Source: Sulfurimonas sp. HSL3-7 (lineage in GTDB: Bacteria > Campylobacterota > Campylobacteria > Campylobacterales > Sulfurimonadaceae). From it: a stretch of 64,000 bases of DNA. The notes beneath the pieces were generated by a model. It had not been told where the DNA came from. It was given only the letters and a program-made list of their open reading frames with translations, and made no database searches. Shown one piece after another: positions 1 through 9,385 of the stretch; the first letter of the stretch is position 1, and each line of letters opens with the position of its first letter. The position numbers and the translations under genes were made by a program. The stretch covers positions 1,426,001 through 1,490,000 of the forward strand of contig NZ_CP147919.1 of the NCBI RefSeq assembly GCF_039645985.1, in the 5' to 3' direction.

Positions 1-1461
1 ATGGATACGGATCGAACCGCCGCCGAGCTCAACACCGTTAAGAACGATATCGTATGCGATCGACTCGATGTCTTCGATATGTTCATGCTTAAGGTCTTTT
101 GGCATCGTGAACGGGTGGTGAAGGGCTTTCACACGGCCGTCTTCGATCTCGAACATCGGGAAGTCGACAACCCACAGGAATTCAAACTTGCCTTCAGGAA
201 TAAGGTTCATCTTCTCATGCTCGGCAATGAAGGTTCGGAAGCGTCCCATATAATCCCAGACTGTTTTCTTGTCACCGGCACCGAAGAAGACGACATCGCC
301 TACTTCAAGTTCCGTACGCTCGATAATGAGCTGAATATCTTCTTCGGAGAAGAACTTCGTAAGCGGCCCTTTAAGACCATCTTCTTTAAGCTGGAAGTAA
401 CCCAGGCCTTTGGCACCGAATTTGCGTACATAATCTTCAAACGACTTCATCTCGCGTTTCGAAAAGACAAGGTCGGCACCCGGAACACGAAGCGCTTTAA
501 TACGGTTCATCTTGGGGTTCGAAGCGATAGAGGTGAAGATCTCGTTGTCACAGCGTTCAAAGATGTCGATGACATCGACCATCTTCAGCTCATAACGCAT
601 ATCCGGTTTGTCGGAACCGTAAAACTCCATTGCATCACTGTGGCTCATGCGTGCAAATGGTGTCTGGATCTTGTGACCGCATGCCTCGAACATCTCACTG
701 ATCAAAGTCTCTGCTACGCTGATCACATCTTCCTGGTCACAGAAACTCATCTCGACATCTATCTGCGTGAACTCCGGCTGACGATCGGCACGAAGGTCTT
801 CGTCACGGAAACATTTCGCGATCTGGAAATAACGGTCAAAACCGCCGACCATCAACAGTTGTTTGAAAAGCTGCGGCGATTGCGGGAGGGCATAAAACTC
901 GCCGTCATGGACACGTGACGGTACCAGGTAGTCACGGGCGCCTTCCGGAGTGGATTTTGTAAGGATCGGTGTCTCGACTTCCAGGAACCCAAGTTTATCA
1001 AGCGCATTGCGGGCAGCGATAGCTGCTTTTGAACGCAGAAGAAAAGTATCGTAAGAACTTTTTGCACGTAGATCCAAATAACGGTATTTGAGCTTGGTCT
1101 CTTCACCGACCTTCTCGTCACCGATGACGAACGGCATAGGAGCAGAACGGTTCTCAATGACCAATTCATCGACAACGACTTCGATAGCACCCGTTTTAAG
1201 ACGAGGGTTTACCAACCCTTCGCCGCGGGCACGGATCGTCCCTTTGGCAAGGAGTACGAACTCGTCACGTACTTCGCTTGCTATTTTGTGCGCTTCAGCA
1301 TTGTCAGCAGGGTCACACACCAGCTGGATAAGACCGCTTTTGTCTCGCAGGTCGATAAAGATGATACCGCCATGGTCGCGGTAGCTGTTTGCCCATCCGG
1401 CAAGTTCAACTTTATCTCCGATATTTTTTTCGTCTAAATCTGTACAGTAATGACTTCTCAC
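1..1461 (-). CDS. aspS: aspartyl-tRNA synthetase, 3' end outside window
   Basis: This gene charges tRNA-Asp (and possibly tRNA-Asn, as in other Campylobacterota that use the amidotransferase route) in the cytoplasm. The minus-strand frame is open from a GTG at 1461 to the window edge, 487 codons. The family is normally about 580-600 residues, so the C-terminal fifth is missing only because of the window boundary. The N-terminal OB-fold anticodon-binding domain is visible, with the run [20 protein letters not shown]. Class II motif 1 ([10 protein letters not shown]) and motif 2 ([10 protein letters not shown]) follow. The start is chosen because the protein then begins [18 protein letters not shown], as expected for AspRS. 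It is divergent from nadK. A long open frame on the opposite strand (1-918) is only its shadow. Confidence 0.96.
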   Translation of the reverse strand, partial: MRSHYCTDLDEKNIGDKVELAGWANSYRDHGGIIFIDLRDKSGLIQLVCDPADNAEAHKIASEVRDEFVLLAKGTIRARGEGLVNPRLKTGAIEVVVDELVIENRSAPMPFVIGDEKVGEETKLKYRYLDLRAKSSYDTFLLRSKAAIAARNALDKLGFLEVETPILTKSTPEGARDYLVPSRVHDGEFYALPQSPQLFKQLLMVGGFDRYFQIAKCFRDEDLRADRQPEFTQIDVEMSFCDQEDVISVAETLISEMFEACGHKIQTPFARMSHSDAMEFYGSDKPDMRYELKMVDVIDIFERCDNEIFTSIASNPKMNRIKALRVPGADLVFSKREMKSFEDYVRKFGAKGLGYFQLKEDGLKGPLTKFFSEEDIQLIIERTELEVGDVVFFGAGDKKTVWDYMGRFRTFIAEHEKMNLIPEGKFEFLWVVDFPMFEIEDGRVKALHHPFTMPKDLKHEHIEDIESIAYDIVLNGVELGGGSIRIH

Positions 1462-1548
1462 CGAGAAAATCCTCAAAAATAATTTTCGCGATTATAGCTA
1501 AAACTCTTTAAAAGCATGATTGAGAAGAGCTTTCAAAGTGCCATTTAT

Positions 1549-1578
1549 TTCAAAGCATTTGGAAGAATTCGCTATAAT
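1549..1578 (+). promoter_or_regulatory. probable sigma70 promoter of nadK
   Basis: A perfect TATAAT lies at 1573-1578, with TTCAAA at 1549-1554 and an 18 bp spacer. The promoter falls inside the N-terminal extension that a start at the ATG at 1516 would give nadK. That argues for the downstream TTG start at 1609. Confidence 0.6.
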
Positions 1579-1608
1579 CAGGGAACAATAATCAAAAGGC
1601 CAACTGAT

Positions 1609-2463
1609 TTGGAACCATTAACAATAAACAGCATTGGGGTTATTCTGCGCCCTTCGACACCGGAACTCAAAGATGCGTTTTATCAGCTAAAGTCTATTTT
1701 TGAAGCGCATGCGATCGAAGTCATCATCGACAATATCAGCGGCAGCATGATCAATGTGATGGGACAGGAGTTCGACATGATGTGCCAAAACGCCGACATC
1801 CTGGTAACACTCGGCGGTGACGGAACGCTTATATCCGCCGTGCGCCGCTCTTTTAAATACAAGATCCCCGTACTTGGTATACATGCCGGCAAGCTCGGTT
1901 TTTTGGCGGATTTCGATATGGATGAGCTCAATGCCTTCATCCCAAGACTTAAAAGCGGTGATTTCCGCATCGACAAAAGAGCGATGCTGCAGGTGACTAT
2001 CAATTCCAAAGGGGAAGAGAAGAACGTGGTCGCGTTTAATGATATTGTCATGACACGCAACGCTATTTCAAAGATGATCCACCTTGAGACCTATGTCGAC
2101 GGCAGATCATTCAACACCTATTACGGTGACGGTGTCATTGTCTCAACACCGACAGGTTCGACCGCCTACAATCTCTCTTGCGGCGGGCCGGTTCTGTTTC
2201 CCTTAACGCAGGTCTTTGTCATCACGCCGATCTCGCCGCACTCCCTGACACAACGTCCGGTCGTTCTTCCCGGCCAATATGCCATTGAAGTCAAAACCCC
2301 TGACAAGAGTGCCCTGGCCGTTATTGACGGGCAGGATATGTATGAATTCGGCGAGGACGATAGCATAACGATCCATCTCGCCAAAGAGTCGGCCCGGCTT
2401 ATCCACCGAAAAGAGTTCAACTACTTTGAAGTGCTTAAAGAGAAACTGAGATGGGGCGAGTAG
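1609..2463 (+). CDS. nadK: NAD kinase
   Basis: This cytoplasmic enzyme phosphorylates NAD+ to NADP+ using ATP or polyphosphate. The diagnostic GGDGT motif (residues about 69-73 counted from the TTG) is present, followed by GVIVSTPTGSTAYNLSCGGP, the conserved substrate-binding segment. The frame is open from an ATG at 1516. However, a TATAAT box at 1573 sits inside that extension, and AAAGG at about 1595-1600 is correctly placed before the TTG at 1609. The protein from that TTG (284 residues) has the usual epsilonproteobacterial length and begins MEPLTINSIGVILRPSTPEL. It is followed by recN after 81 bp. Family assignment is certain; the start is inferred. Confidence 0.95.
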   Translation: MEPLTINSIGVILRPSTPELKDAFYQLKSIFEAHAIEVIIDNISGSMINVMGQEFDMMCQNADILVTLGGDGTLISAVRRSFKYKIPVLGIHAGKLGFLADFDMDELNAFIPRLKSGDFRIDKRAMLQVTINSKGEEKNVVAFNDIVMTRNAISKMIHLETYVDGRSFNTYYGDGVIVSTPTGSTAYNLSCGGPVLFPLTQVFVITPISPHSLTQRPVVLPGQYAIEVKTPDKSALAVIDGQDMYEFGEDDSITIHLAKESARLIHRKEFNYFEVLKEKLRWGE

Positions 2464-2544
2464 CGTTTGAATGTATCCATAAGATGCAGCGTATAAAGCG
2501 GATCGTTTCAAAACGAAAACAAGACAGCAGGTATATATAAACAT

Positions 2545-4086
2545 ATGATTGAACGTTTTTATCTCAAAAACTGCCTCACATTCAATGAGGTGGCATTGGA
2601 ACTCCAACACGGGCTTATCGTCTTTTCCGGACCGAGCGGCAGCGGTAAGTCGGTATTGATGCGCTCTATCCTGGGCTCAGTCGGTTTTGACGATGCCCTC
2701 GCCGAAGTGAGCGAATCATCCGTCAGCTGGCAGGTCGATGAGGAGTCGAGCGGCTTTGAAAATGAAGAGACAAATATCTTCAAACAGGTCAAAAAAGAGA
2801 AGGTGCGCTATTTTTTAAACGCAATGGGCATCTCTAAAAAATCGCTGCATGAGATCTCAAAAAAACACCTCAGACTGCTCAGTCTCAAAGACTACAGCGA
2901 CTTTGAACAGGCCAATATGCTCAGTATCCTTGACAGTCAGGTCAGTAAAAACGAACCGACACATACAGAAACACTTGAGATATACCGCCGTACCTTCACT
3001 GCCTACCAAAAAAGCAGACATGAACTCGAACTGCTTTTAGCGCAGGAAAAACGGATCGAAGAGCATAAAGAGTTTGCGGCGTTCGAACTCTCCAAGATCG
3101 ATGCCGTCAGCCCGCAGGAAGGCGAATACGAGGCCTTGATGGAGATCAAGCGCACTCTTTCGCAAAAAGAGAAAGCGGAAGAGAAGATTACGCTTGCCGA
3201 GAAACTCTTTGAGAATGAACATCTGGTTTCCGAAGCACTTTCATCCCTTGACGTCGACAGTGCCTTTTTTGACGATGCGATGAATGAACTGCGTTCTATT
3301 TTTGAACAGGCCCGTTCGAACTTTCAGGAACTTGAGAATGAGGATATCGAATCGGTGCTCAACCGTCTGGAAGAGCTCTCTGAGCTCAAACGTCGTTACG
3401 GTTCGATAGAGGAGGCAATAGCGTACCGCGAGGAGAAGGCAAAAGAGGTTGAAAAATATGAGAATTTTGATTATGAAAAAGAGCAGCTCACCGAAGAGGT
3501 CGATAGATTTTTTGCCGATCTGACGGACCTTGCCCGCACGATTTCGCAAAAACGCTCCAGCGCTCTTTTTGATGTCAACAGTGCCATCAACGGCTATCTG
3601 AAGCAGCTCTATCTCAGCGGCGCAGAGCTGAGTCTTAGTCACGGCGATTTTACTGCAAACGGTCAGGACAGACTGGACTTCAATCTTAAAGGCGCCTCAC
3701 TGGAAAAGGTAAGTGCCGGTGAGTTCAACCGTCTTCGTCTGGCTCTTTTGACCCTGCAGTCCGAATCGATGCAGGGTCAGGGCGGCGTGCTGATGCTTGA
3801 TGAGATCGATGCCAATCTGAGCGGTGAAGAGTCGATGAGCGTTGCACGGGTCCTCAGACAGCTCTCCAGGCATTTTCAGATCTTTGTCATCTCCCATCAA
3901 CCGCAACTCACTTCAATGGGTCAACAGCATTTTCTGATTGAAAAAGATGAAGAGAGCAGGGTTCGCGAGCTCTCGCATGACGAGCGTATCGAAGAGATCG
4001 CCCGGATGATCAGCGGGGAGACGATCACAAGCGAAGCCAGAAGCTTTGCCAAAGAGCTGCTCGAAAGTGCTTCTAAATGTGCCTGA
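2545..4086 (+). CDS. recN: DNA repair ATPase RecN, short epsilonproteobacterial form
   Basis: RecN is an SMC-like ATPase that acts at double-strand breaks during recombinational repair. The Walker A motif GPSGSGKS is at residues 29-36. The central part is a long charged coiled coil (about residues 130-330). The C-terminal head has a signature-like segment (KVSAGEFNRLRLAL) and a Walker B motif, GGVLMLDEIDANLSGEES, followed by the ISHQPQL switch. At 513 residues it is shorter than the ~550 of E. coli RecN, as is usual in Campylobacterota, whose RecN proteins diverge strongly at the N-terminus. Its end overlaps a 57-residue membrane protein gene by 10 bp, which suggests coupled translation. Confidence 0.93.
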   Translation: MIERFYLKNCLTFNEVALELQHGLIVFSGPSGSGKSVLMRSILGSVGFDDALAEVSESSVSWQVDEESSGFENEETNIFKQVKKEKVRYFLNAMGISKKSLHEISKKHLRLLSLKDYSDFEQANMLSILDSQVSKNEPTHTETLEIYRRTFTAYQKSRHELELLLAQEKRIEEHKEFAAFELSKIDAVSPQEGEYEALMEIKRTLSQKEKAEEKITLAEKLFENEHLVSEALSSLDVDSAFFDDAMNELRSIFEQARSNFQELENEDIESVLNRLEELSELKRRYGSIEEAIAYREEKAKEVEKYENFDYEKEQLTEEVDRFFADLTDLARTISQKRSSALFDVNSAINGYLKQLYLSGAELSLSHGDFTANGQDRLDFNLKGASLEKVSAGEFNRLRLALLTLQSESMQGQGGVLMLDEIDANLSGEESMSVARVLRQLSRHFQIFVISHQPQLTSMGQQHFLIEKDEESRVRELSHDERIEEIARMISGETITSEARSFAKELLESASKCA

Positions 4087-4250
4087 TAATTGCATTCATC
4101 GCTATTGTCTATGCCGTTTCGGCCTTCAGTGCCGGAAACACTACGCCGGGCTTTATCGCGCTCGCAGTCGCACTCTTTTTTACAGCTTTGATGATACGAA
4201 ATATCCTGCAGGTCAAAAAGATGAAAGATAAAAAAGGAGAAGAGAATTGA
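4077..4250 (+). CDS. small two-helix membrane protein (57 aa)
   Basis: This short gene is found by reading between recN and tatD. ATG at 4077 lies within the last codons of recN, and the TGA at 4248-4250 overlaps the TTG start of tatD. The product begins MCLIIAFIAIVYAVSAFSAG, has a second hydrophobic helix (GFIALAVALFFTALMI, about residues 25-40), and ends in a basic tail (VKKMKDKKGEEN). The two helices with a charged C-terminus suggest an inner-membrane hairpin with its tail in the cytoplasm. The perfect overlap with both neighbours supports expression as part of the operon. I do not recognise a named family. Confidence 0.75.
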   Translation: MCLIIAFIAIVYAVSAFSAGNTTPGFIALAVALFFTALMIRNILQVKKMKDKKGEEN

Positions 4251-5023
4251 TCATTGACAGCCATATCCATCTGGATGATGAACGTTACAGAGATGACCTT
4301 GATGACGTGCTTGAGCGTGCCATGCACAATGGCGTTGAACGTTTTATCATCCCCGGCGCCGACATAACGACACTCGATCGCGCAGTCGAGCTCTCGGAAG
4401 AGTACGATTCGATCTTCTTTGCCGTAGGGATCCATCCCTATGACAAAGAGCAGTATGATGAAGCGGCACTGGAACGTTATATCAACCATCCCAAATGTAT
4501 CGCCGTTGGCGAATGCGGACTGGACTATTTTCGTCTAGAAGGCTCCGACGTAGAAAAGGCAGCGGAAAAAGCGGCCCAAAAGAAGGTCTTTGCAGCACAG
4601 ATAGAATTGGCAAAACGCTTTAAAAAACCCTTGATCGTCCATATTCGAGACGCCAGCCATGATTCTAAAATGATGCTGCTAGAACATGATGCAGGTGAAG
4701 TAGGGGGTGTATTGCACTGCTATAACGCCGACGAAGAGCTCTTGTCGCTTGCAGATCAGAACTTCTATTTCGGCATCGGTGGTGTACTGACATTTAAGAA
4801 CGCCAGGAAACTGGTCAATGTCCTGCCTAAAATTCCGAAGGAGAAACTCATTATCGAAACAGACGGGCCCTACCTTACGCCTCATCCGCACCGCGGTGAA
4901 CGCAATGAGCCTGCCTACACCGCACTCGTTCGTGACAAGATGGCAGAACTGCTGGAGCTCGATAGCGGTTTTATTGAACAATTGACCACCAAAAATGCCC
5001 AACAACTGTTTAATATTTTATAA
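4247..5023 (+). CDS. tatD: TatD-family metal-dependent hydrolase/DNase
   Basis: This is a TIM-barrel metallohydrolase of the TatD/YcfH family. Members show 3'-5' exonuclease or DNase activity. The metal-binding DSHIHLDD at residues 4-11 is present, with VGECGLDYF around residue 88, the HIRDAS histidine segment, and IETDGPYLTP near the C-terminus. The length of 258 residues is typical. It starts with TTG, which overlaps the stop of the preceding small gene, and has a clear AAAGGAG ribosome-binding site. A ~120 bp gap with its own promoter separates it from the next gene. Confidence 0.94.
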   Translation: MIIDSHIHLDDERYRDDLDDVLERAMHNGVERFIIPGADITTLDRAVELSEEYDSIFFAVGIHPYDKEQYDEAALERYINHPKCIAVGECGLDYFRLEGSDVEKAAEKAAQKKVFAAQIELAKRFKKPLIVHIRDASHDSKMMLLEHDAGEVGGVLHCYNADEELLSLADQNFYFGIGGVLTFKNARKLVNVLPKIPKEKLIIETDGPYLTPHPHRGERNEPAYTALVRDKMAELLELDSGFIEQLTTKNAQQLFNIL

Positions 5024-5089
5024 TATTATTCCGTGCATCTGAAAATTCAGCGCAAATCAGCCGATTATTTTCACTTCTTCTCTCTTATT

Positions 5090-5118
5090 TTGTTTTTAAC
5101 ACGCTTTTTTACTATAAT
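5090..5118 (+). promoter_or_regulatory. sigma70-type promoter for mltD/rlpA operon
   Basis: TTGTTT at 5090-5095 and a perfect TATAAT at 5113-5118 are separated by 17 bp. They lie 27 bp upstream of the mltD TTG start, in the only sizeable gap of this gene run. Confidence 0.65.
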
Positions 5119-5144
5119 ACAACCCTTATAATAGGGGTTGCTGT

Positions 5145-6542
5145 TTGAACTATATTTTTACTTTTTTTCTACTTTTTTTCGGACCTACTGTTCTTTTTGC
5201 CGGATTGGGCTTTGAGAGCAATCATAACAAACAGATCATGCTGTTGCGATCATTTGACATCGATCCCAATTACATCCATGATGAGAAACTCAATGAAATG
5301 ATACTTTCCAAAAAAAAGCCGAATGCGTATAAACGCTATTACGAAGCGATGCAGCGGGCCAGGCTCTATATCCCCACAATCAAAAAGATCCTGCATGATG
5401 AAAATGTTCCGGCAGAGTTCATCTATCTCGCAATGGCGGAGTCAAGTTTTACCACCAAAGCACTCTCCAAAAAACAGGCTGCCGGTATCTGGCAGTTTAT
5501 GCCGGCTACCGGCAAACAGTATGGTCTGCATATAGACGATTATCTTGATGAGAGACGCGATCCCATCAAATCGACAGAGGCAGCCGTAAAGTATCTCAAT
5601 TCGCTTCATGACCGTTTCGGAAAGTGGTACCTTGCCGCTATGGCCTACAACTGCGGCGAAGGGTGTGTTTTAAACGCCATTTCGAAAGCGGATGGAAAAG
5701 ATGACATCTTCACTCTTTTGGATGAAAAGAGAAGGTACCTTCCCGCTGAAACCCGTCGCTATATCCGCAAGATCGTTGCCTACGGTTTCATGGGAATCGA
5801 TGAGAATGATATGATCTCTACCGACTACAGCTACCTCCTGAACCGCGCCAGTCTGAACTCCATCGCCACGATCAACCTTCCAAAGGGAGAGAAGATCAGC
5901 CGCGTTGCGAAAATGCTTGATATCGACGTGGAAGAGATGCGCCGGCTCAACCGCCATCTGACCTATGACTTTGTACCGCCGTTTTCAAAAAAATGCAATG
6001 TCTACATTCCCTACAACAAACTCAACCGTTTCAAGCAGGAGTATGAACCCTGTGATCTGCAGAAGATCTATCTTGTCCACATCGTTAAATCCGGTGAAAA
6101 CCTCTCGCGCATCGGGGCAAAATACCATGTGCCTTACCGTGTCATCAAAGAGTTCAACGAACTCAAATCAAACTATCTTCGTGTCAAACAAAAACTGATC
6201 ATTCCGACCACACCCGCGCTGCTCAATAAGCATAAGTTCAGCTTTGCAAAAAACAGCTATATCGTGCGTCCCGGCGACACCCTTCTCGCCATCGCAAAAC
6301 GTTATAAGACCAGTGTAAAGAAGATAAAATCGCTGAACAATAAAAAAAGCAGTGTCATCCGCGTCAGCGAGAAACTTGTTGTTCCGCCTTTGCCGTTGCC
6401 TAAAAATGCGTATGTGGTCAAAGCAGGTGATAATCTCAGCGCTATTGCCAAGCGTTACAAGGTCAGCATCAAGACCCTCAAAGCCAGAAACAACAAACAA
6501 TCTGATGTGATCAGAGTCGGAGAGAAGTTACGTGTATATTAA
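5145..6542 (+). CDS. mltD: membrane-bound lytic transglycosylase D with LysM repeats
   Basis: The product cleaves the glycan backbone of peptidoglycan in the periplasm. A hydrophobic N-terminus (residues 1-20) acts as a signal or anchor. The SLT catalytic domain (about residues 80-200) carries the catalytic Glu in [22 protein letters not shown] and the motif AMAYNCGEG. Three LysM modules follow, seen as [28 protein letters not shown] and [14 protein letters not shown]. The gene starts with TTG behind its own promoter. Its 3' end overlaps rlpA by 11 bp, so two peptidoglycan-cleaving enzymes are produced together. Confidence 0.93.
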   Translation: MNYIFTFFLLFFGPTVLFAGLGFESNHNKQIMLLRSFDIDPNYIHDEKLNEMILSKKKPNAYKRYYEAMQRARLYIPTIKKILHDENVPAEFIYLAMAESSFTTKALSKKQAAGIWQFMPATGKQYGLHIDDYLDERRDPIKSTEAAVKYLNSLHDRFGKWYLAAMAYNCGEGCVLNAISKADGKDDIFTLLDEKRRYLPAETRRYIRKIVAYGFMGIDENDMISTDYSYLLNRASLNSIATINLPKGEKISRVAKMLDIDVEEMRRLNRHLTYDFVPPFSKKCNVYIPYNKLNRFKQEYEPCDLQKIYLVHIVKSGENLSRIGAKYHVPYRVIKEFNELKSNYLRVKQKLIIPTTPALLNKHKFSFAKNSYIVRPGDTLLAIAKRYKTSVKKIKSLNNKKSSVIRVSEKLVVPPLPLPKNAYVVKAGDNLSAIAKRYKVSIKTLKARNNKQSDVIRVGEKLRVY

Positions 6543-7326
6543 GATCATCTCTGTTGCACTCTCTGCAGCGATTATTACGGGGTGCAGCACCCGCGGCGTG
6601 AAGATCCACAGTACGAGACCGGCAGCAAAACATTACGAAACTGCAAGTACAACAAAAGGCAGCAGCTATGTCCATCCGACGATGCGCCCTTATACGGTCT
6701 TCGGCAAACGCTACTACCCGACCAAAGTGCGGGTCGGTGAGAAGTTTACCGGTATTTCAAGCTGGTACGGTCCCGATTTTGACGGCAAGGCGACGTCAAG
6801 CGGGGAGATCTATGATATGCACGCGCTTACGGCAGCGCATAAGACGCTGCCGATGAACACGGTGGTCAAGGTGACCAATCTCGATAACGGCAAAAATGTT
6901 GTGGTGCGTATTAATGACCGCGGCCCTTTTGTGGGAACACGCATTATCGACCTCTCCAACAGAGCCGCTCATGCAATCGACATGGTCGACAAAGGAACGG
7001 CGCGCGTGCGTCTCGAAGTTCTTGGCTTTGAAGGCAAAAAGAGCAAGAATATCGCCTCCAAAAAAGAGCTGCGAAGCGGCCCGCAGGAGATGGTCTCAGG
7101 CAGTACTTATGCTTTGCAGATCGGTTCATTCTCCAAGATTGAAGGCGCACTTATAACCCAGGCAAAATACGATAACTTCCGGGGTTACCATACGGTCATC
7201 AAAGATACTGAGTATAATAACAAAAGAATTTTCCGTGTCTGGCTCAGCGGCTTCAAGTCCGAAGCGGAGGCACGCGATTTTAAATCGGATTCACCGTTTG
7301 ACAAAGCATTTATAGTTGGGGAATAA
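6532..7326 (+). CDS. rlpA: RlpA family septal ring lytic transglycosylase lipoprotein
   Basis: This outer-membrane lipoprotein acts on peptidoglycan at the division septum. A lipoprotein signal with lipobox IITGC (Cys 18) is seen. The double-psi beta-barrel domain follows ([19 protein letters not shown], about residues 74-92, then [20 protein letters not shown] and NDRGPF). A C-terminal SPOR domain (about residues 190-264, starting [11 protein letters not shown]) binds denuded glycan. The gene starts with GTG and overlaps the end of mltD. Its end is 3 bp before hisB, so the transcript runs on. Confidence 0.93.
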   Translation: MYIKIISVALSAAIITGCSTRGVKIHSTRPAAKHYETASTTKGSSYVHPTMRPYTVFGKRYYPTKVRVGEKFTGISSWYGPDFDGKATSSGEIYDMHALTAAHKTLPMNTVVKVTNLDNGKNVVVRINDRGPFVGTRIIDLSNRAAHAIDMVDKGTARVRLEVLGFEGKKSKNIASKKELRSGPQEMVSGSTYALQIGSFSKIEGALITQAKYDNFRGYHTVIKDTEYNNKRIFRVWLSGFKSEAEARDFKSDSPFDKAFIVGE

Positions 7327-7329
7327 AAT

Positions 7330-7902
7330 ATGATATCTAAAAAAAGAGTAACCAAAGAGACAGACATTTCCGTAGAGTTGGAGCTCTACGGTTCAGGCCA
7401 AAGCAGCATCAGCACAGGTGTCGGTTTTTTTGACCATATGCTCGAAGCATTCAGCAAACACGCCCTGATCGATCTCAACGTTGTCTGTCAGGGCGACACG
7501 CATATCGATGATCACCACAGCGTCGAAGATGTCGGGATCGTTATCGGTCAGGCCCTTGCAGAGGCGATCTACCCGATCGAGAAGGTCGAACGCTTCGGCA
7601 ATGCGAGCGTTGTGATGGACGAGACCTGTGTCGAGTGCGACATGGACCTGAGCGGCCGTCCCTACCTCCACTATGACGTTGACGTTAACGGCAAAGTAGG
7701 CAGCTTTGATACGGAGCTAGCCGAGGAGTTTTTCCATGCTTTGGCACTCAATGCGCGCATCAGCACCCATATCGTGCTCAAACGCGGACGGAACAAGCAC
7801 CATATTCTTGAAGCCGCATTCAAAGCCTTTGCTGTTGCGTTGCGCCGTGCGATTACAAAAAACGAACGCACCGGTATTCCCAGCACCAAAGGTGTCCTGT
7901 GA
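7330..7902 (+). CDS. hisB: imidazoleglycerol-phosphate dehydratase
   Basis: HisB dehydrates imidazole glycerol phosphate to imidazole acetol phosphate, the sixth step of histidine synthesis. At 190 residues it is the monofunctional form without the phosphatase domain found in E. coli. The metal-binding histidine cluster DDHHSVEDVG and the second cluster, FFHALALNARISTHI, are present. The gene is uncoupled from the other his genes and lies inside an envelope operon; it overlaps kdsC by 4 bp. Confidence 0.96.
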   Translation: MISKKRVTKETDISVELELYGSGQSSISTGVGFFDHMLEAFSKHALIDLNVVCQGDTHIDDHHSVEDVGIVIGQALAEAIYPIEKVERFGNASVVMDETCVECDMDLSGRPYLHYDVDVNGKVGSFDTELAEEFFHALALNARISTHIVLKRGRNKHHILEAAFKAFAVALRRAITKNERTGIPSTKGVL

Positions 7903-8393
7903 TCGATCTCATCATTATGGACGTAGACGGCTGTCTCACAGACGGCAAGATCATCTACTCCGATTCCGGCGACGAGACAAAAGCGTTTAATGTCAAAGAC
8001 GGCCTTGCGATCAGTTCCTGGATCAGATTGGGCCATCAGGCGGTTATCATCACTGGGCGACACTCCCATCTGCTCGAAAGACGTGTCATAGAGCTCGGTA
8101 TTACGGCGTTCCACCAGGGGGTCAAGGACAAGGCTGCGCTACTTAGAAAGCTTAGCGAAGAGTCCGGCATCGCACTGCGCAATATGGCGGCCATTGGTGA
8201 TGATCTCAATGATTATAAGATGCTCTCCATGGTAGGTCTCTCTTTTACACCCCAGGACGGATCAGGCCATATCAAGGCTATGGTCAGCAAGGTGTGTGAA
8301 GCCAAAGGGGGCGAGGGGGCTGTTCGTGAAATGATCGAAGAGCTTTTTGTGATCAACGACGAAGTGGATGAATTTTTAGCATTATGGCAGTAA
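7899..8393 (+). CDS. kdsC: 3-deoxy-D-manno-octulosonate 8-phosphate phosphatase
   Basis: KdsC releases phosphate from KDO-8-P to give KDO, needed for lipid A-core LPS. It is a small HAD enzyme without a cap domain. The motif I aspartates are in IIMDVDGCLTDGKI (residues 5-18), the motif II Thr in VIITGRHS, and the motif III/IV acidic residues in AAIGDDLNDYKML. The length of 164 residues is typical. The GTG start overlaps the stop of hisB, and the end overlaps the start of lptC. The kdsC-lptC-lptA order matches the LPS biogenesis cluster seen widely in Proteobacteria. Confidence 0.95.
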   Translation: MIDLIIMDVDGCLTDGKIIYSDSGDETKAFNVKDGLAISSWIRLGHQAVIITGRHSHLLERRVIELGITAFHQGVKDKAALLRKLSEESGIALRNMAAIGDDLNDYKMLSMVGLSFTPQDGSGHIKAMVSKVCEAKGGEGAVREMIEELFVINDEVDEFLALWQ

Positions 8394-8902
8394 GCGCAAA
8401 CTATTTTTTTATCACTGTCGCTTTTGTACTGGCAGCCATCCTCTATTTTTTCAAACCGATGGAGATAGAAGAACGTATCGATAAAGAGGTCGCTCAGTTG
8501 GAACTTCTCAATTTCACCCTTTATGAACTCGGCGTCGACGGTCTTAAAGATATCATGATCGGCCGCCACGGCCTCCGTTTTGATGACCGTATCGAGATCA
8601 GGGACATCGATTACACAGACAGCACCCGGTCGCTTCAAAACAATATTCAGGCTGACTTTGGACGCTATAACAACAGAGAAATTATCACCCTTGAAGGCAA
8701 TGTCCGTTACTATCGCGAAGATGGTCTGAATTTCAATTCAGATAGAGCGGTCATCCATCAGAAAGATGAGACAATCGATGCCGCCGGTCCGTTCACATTG
8801 CATAAGAATAGCGAGAGCGCTGTCGGAACAGATCTGTTCTATGACAGAAAAAACGGTCTCTCAAAGGCTAAAAATGTCACCGGCATATTTGAATTAAAAT
8901 AA
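8384..8902 (+). CDS. lptC: LPS export component LptC
   Basis: LptC is a bitopic inner-membrane protein that receives LPS from the LptBFG transporter and hands it to LptA. One N-terminal transmembrane helix (about residues 5-22) is followed by a periplasmic beta-rich region. Segments such as NREIITLEGNVRYYREDG and DRAVIHQKDETIDAAGPF resemble the repeated strands of the LptC/LptA beta-jellyroll. The sequence is divergent, so the call also rests on position between kdsC and lptA. It starts 10 bp inside the end of kdsC. Confidence 0.85.
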   Translation: MAVSANYFFITVAFVLAAILYFFKPMEIEERIDKEVAQLELLNFTLYELGVDGLKDIMIGRHGLRFDDRIEIRDIDYTDSTRSLQNNIQADFGRYNNREIITLEGNVRYYREDGLNFNSDRAVIHQKDETIDAAGPFTLHKNSESAVGTDLFYDRKNGLSKAKNVTGIFELK

Positions 8903-8911
8903 GGGAACAGT

Positions 8912-9385
8912 TTGAAACTTTTTTATCTATTATCATTTTTTTTACTCCTTTCACTCCAGGCTGCACAGCTTAAAATCGTAGCCAAGAGTTTTGAGGGTGA
9001 CGAGAAGAGAGGCATAACTGTCTTTCGAGGTAACGTCAAGATCACAAAAGAGTCGGATCAGCTGAATGCCGACGTCGTGACAGTCTATACCGACGCCAAA
9101 CGAAAACCGACGAAATACGAAGCCCAGGGCAAAGTCTCTTTTTTCATCGAAGCAGAGAACAACGCCACCTACAGGGGAAGTGCGGAAAGAGCCATTTTTA
9201 TTCCGTCGAAAAAAGAGTACCATTTTTACACCAATGTCCACATCGAACAGATCAACGAGAAAAAAGAGATCAACGGCGAAGAGGTCGTCGTCAGCACTGT
9301 TGAAGGCAGAGCCAGGGCCAAAGGGGGCGATCAGACCCCGGTCATCATGACCTTTGAGATCGATGAAGGCGAGGAGAAAAAATGA
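8912..9385 (+). CDS. lptA: periplasmic LPS transport protein LptA
   Basis: LptA forms the periplasmic bridge that carries LPS to the outer membrane. A signal peptide (about residues 1-17, ending at SLQAAQ) precedes the OstA-like domain. The segment EGDEKRGITVFRGNVKITKE and the following NADVVTVYTDAKRKPTKYEA are typical of the family. At 157 residues it is a normal LptA length. The gene starts with TTG 9 bp after lptC and overlaps engB by 4 bp (ATGA). Confidence 0.92.
   Translation: MKLFYLLSFFLLLSLQAAQLKIVAKSFEGDEKRGITVFRGNVKITKESDQLNADVVTVYTDAKRKPTKYEAQGKVSFFIEAENNATYRGSAERAIFIPSKKEYHFYTNVHIEQINEKKEINGEEVVVSTVEGRARAKGGDQTPVIMTFEIDEGEEKK

Noticed and set aside
1..918. A 305-codon open frame on the plus strand
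   Set aside because: It is the antisense of aspS, whose domains and motifs are clear on the minus strand.
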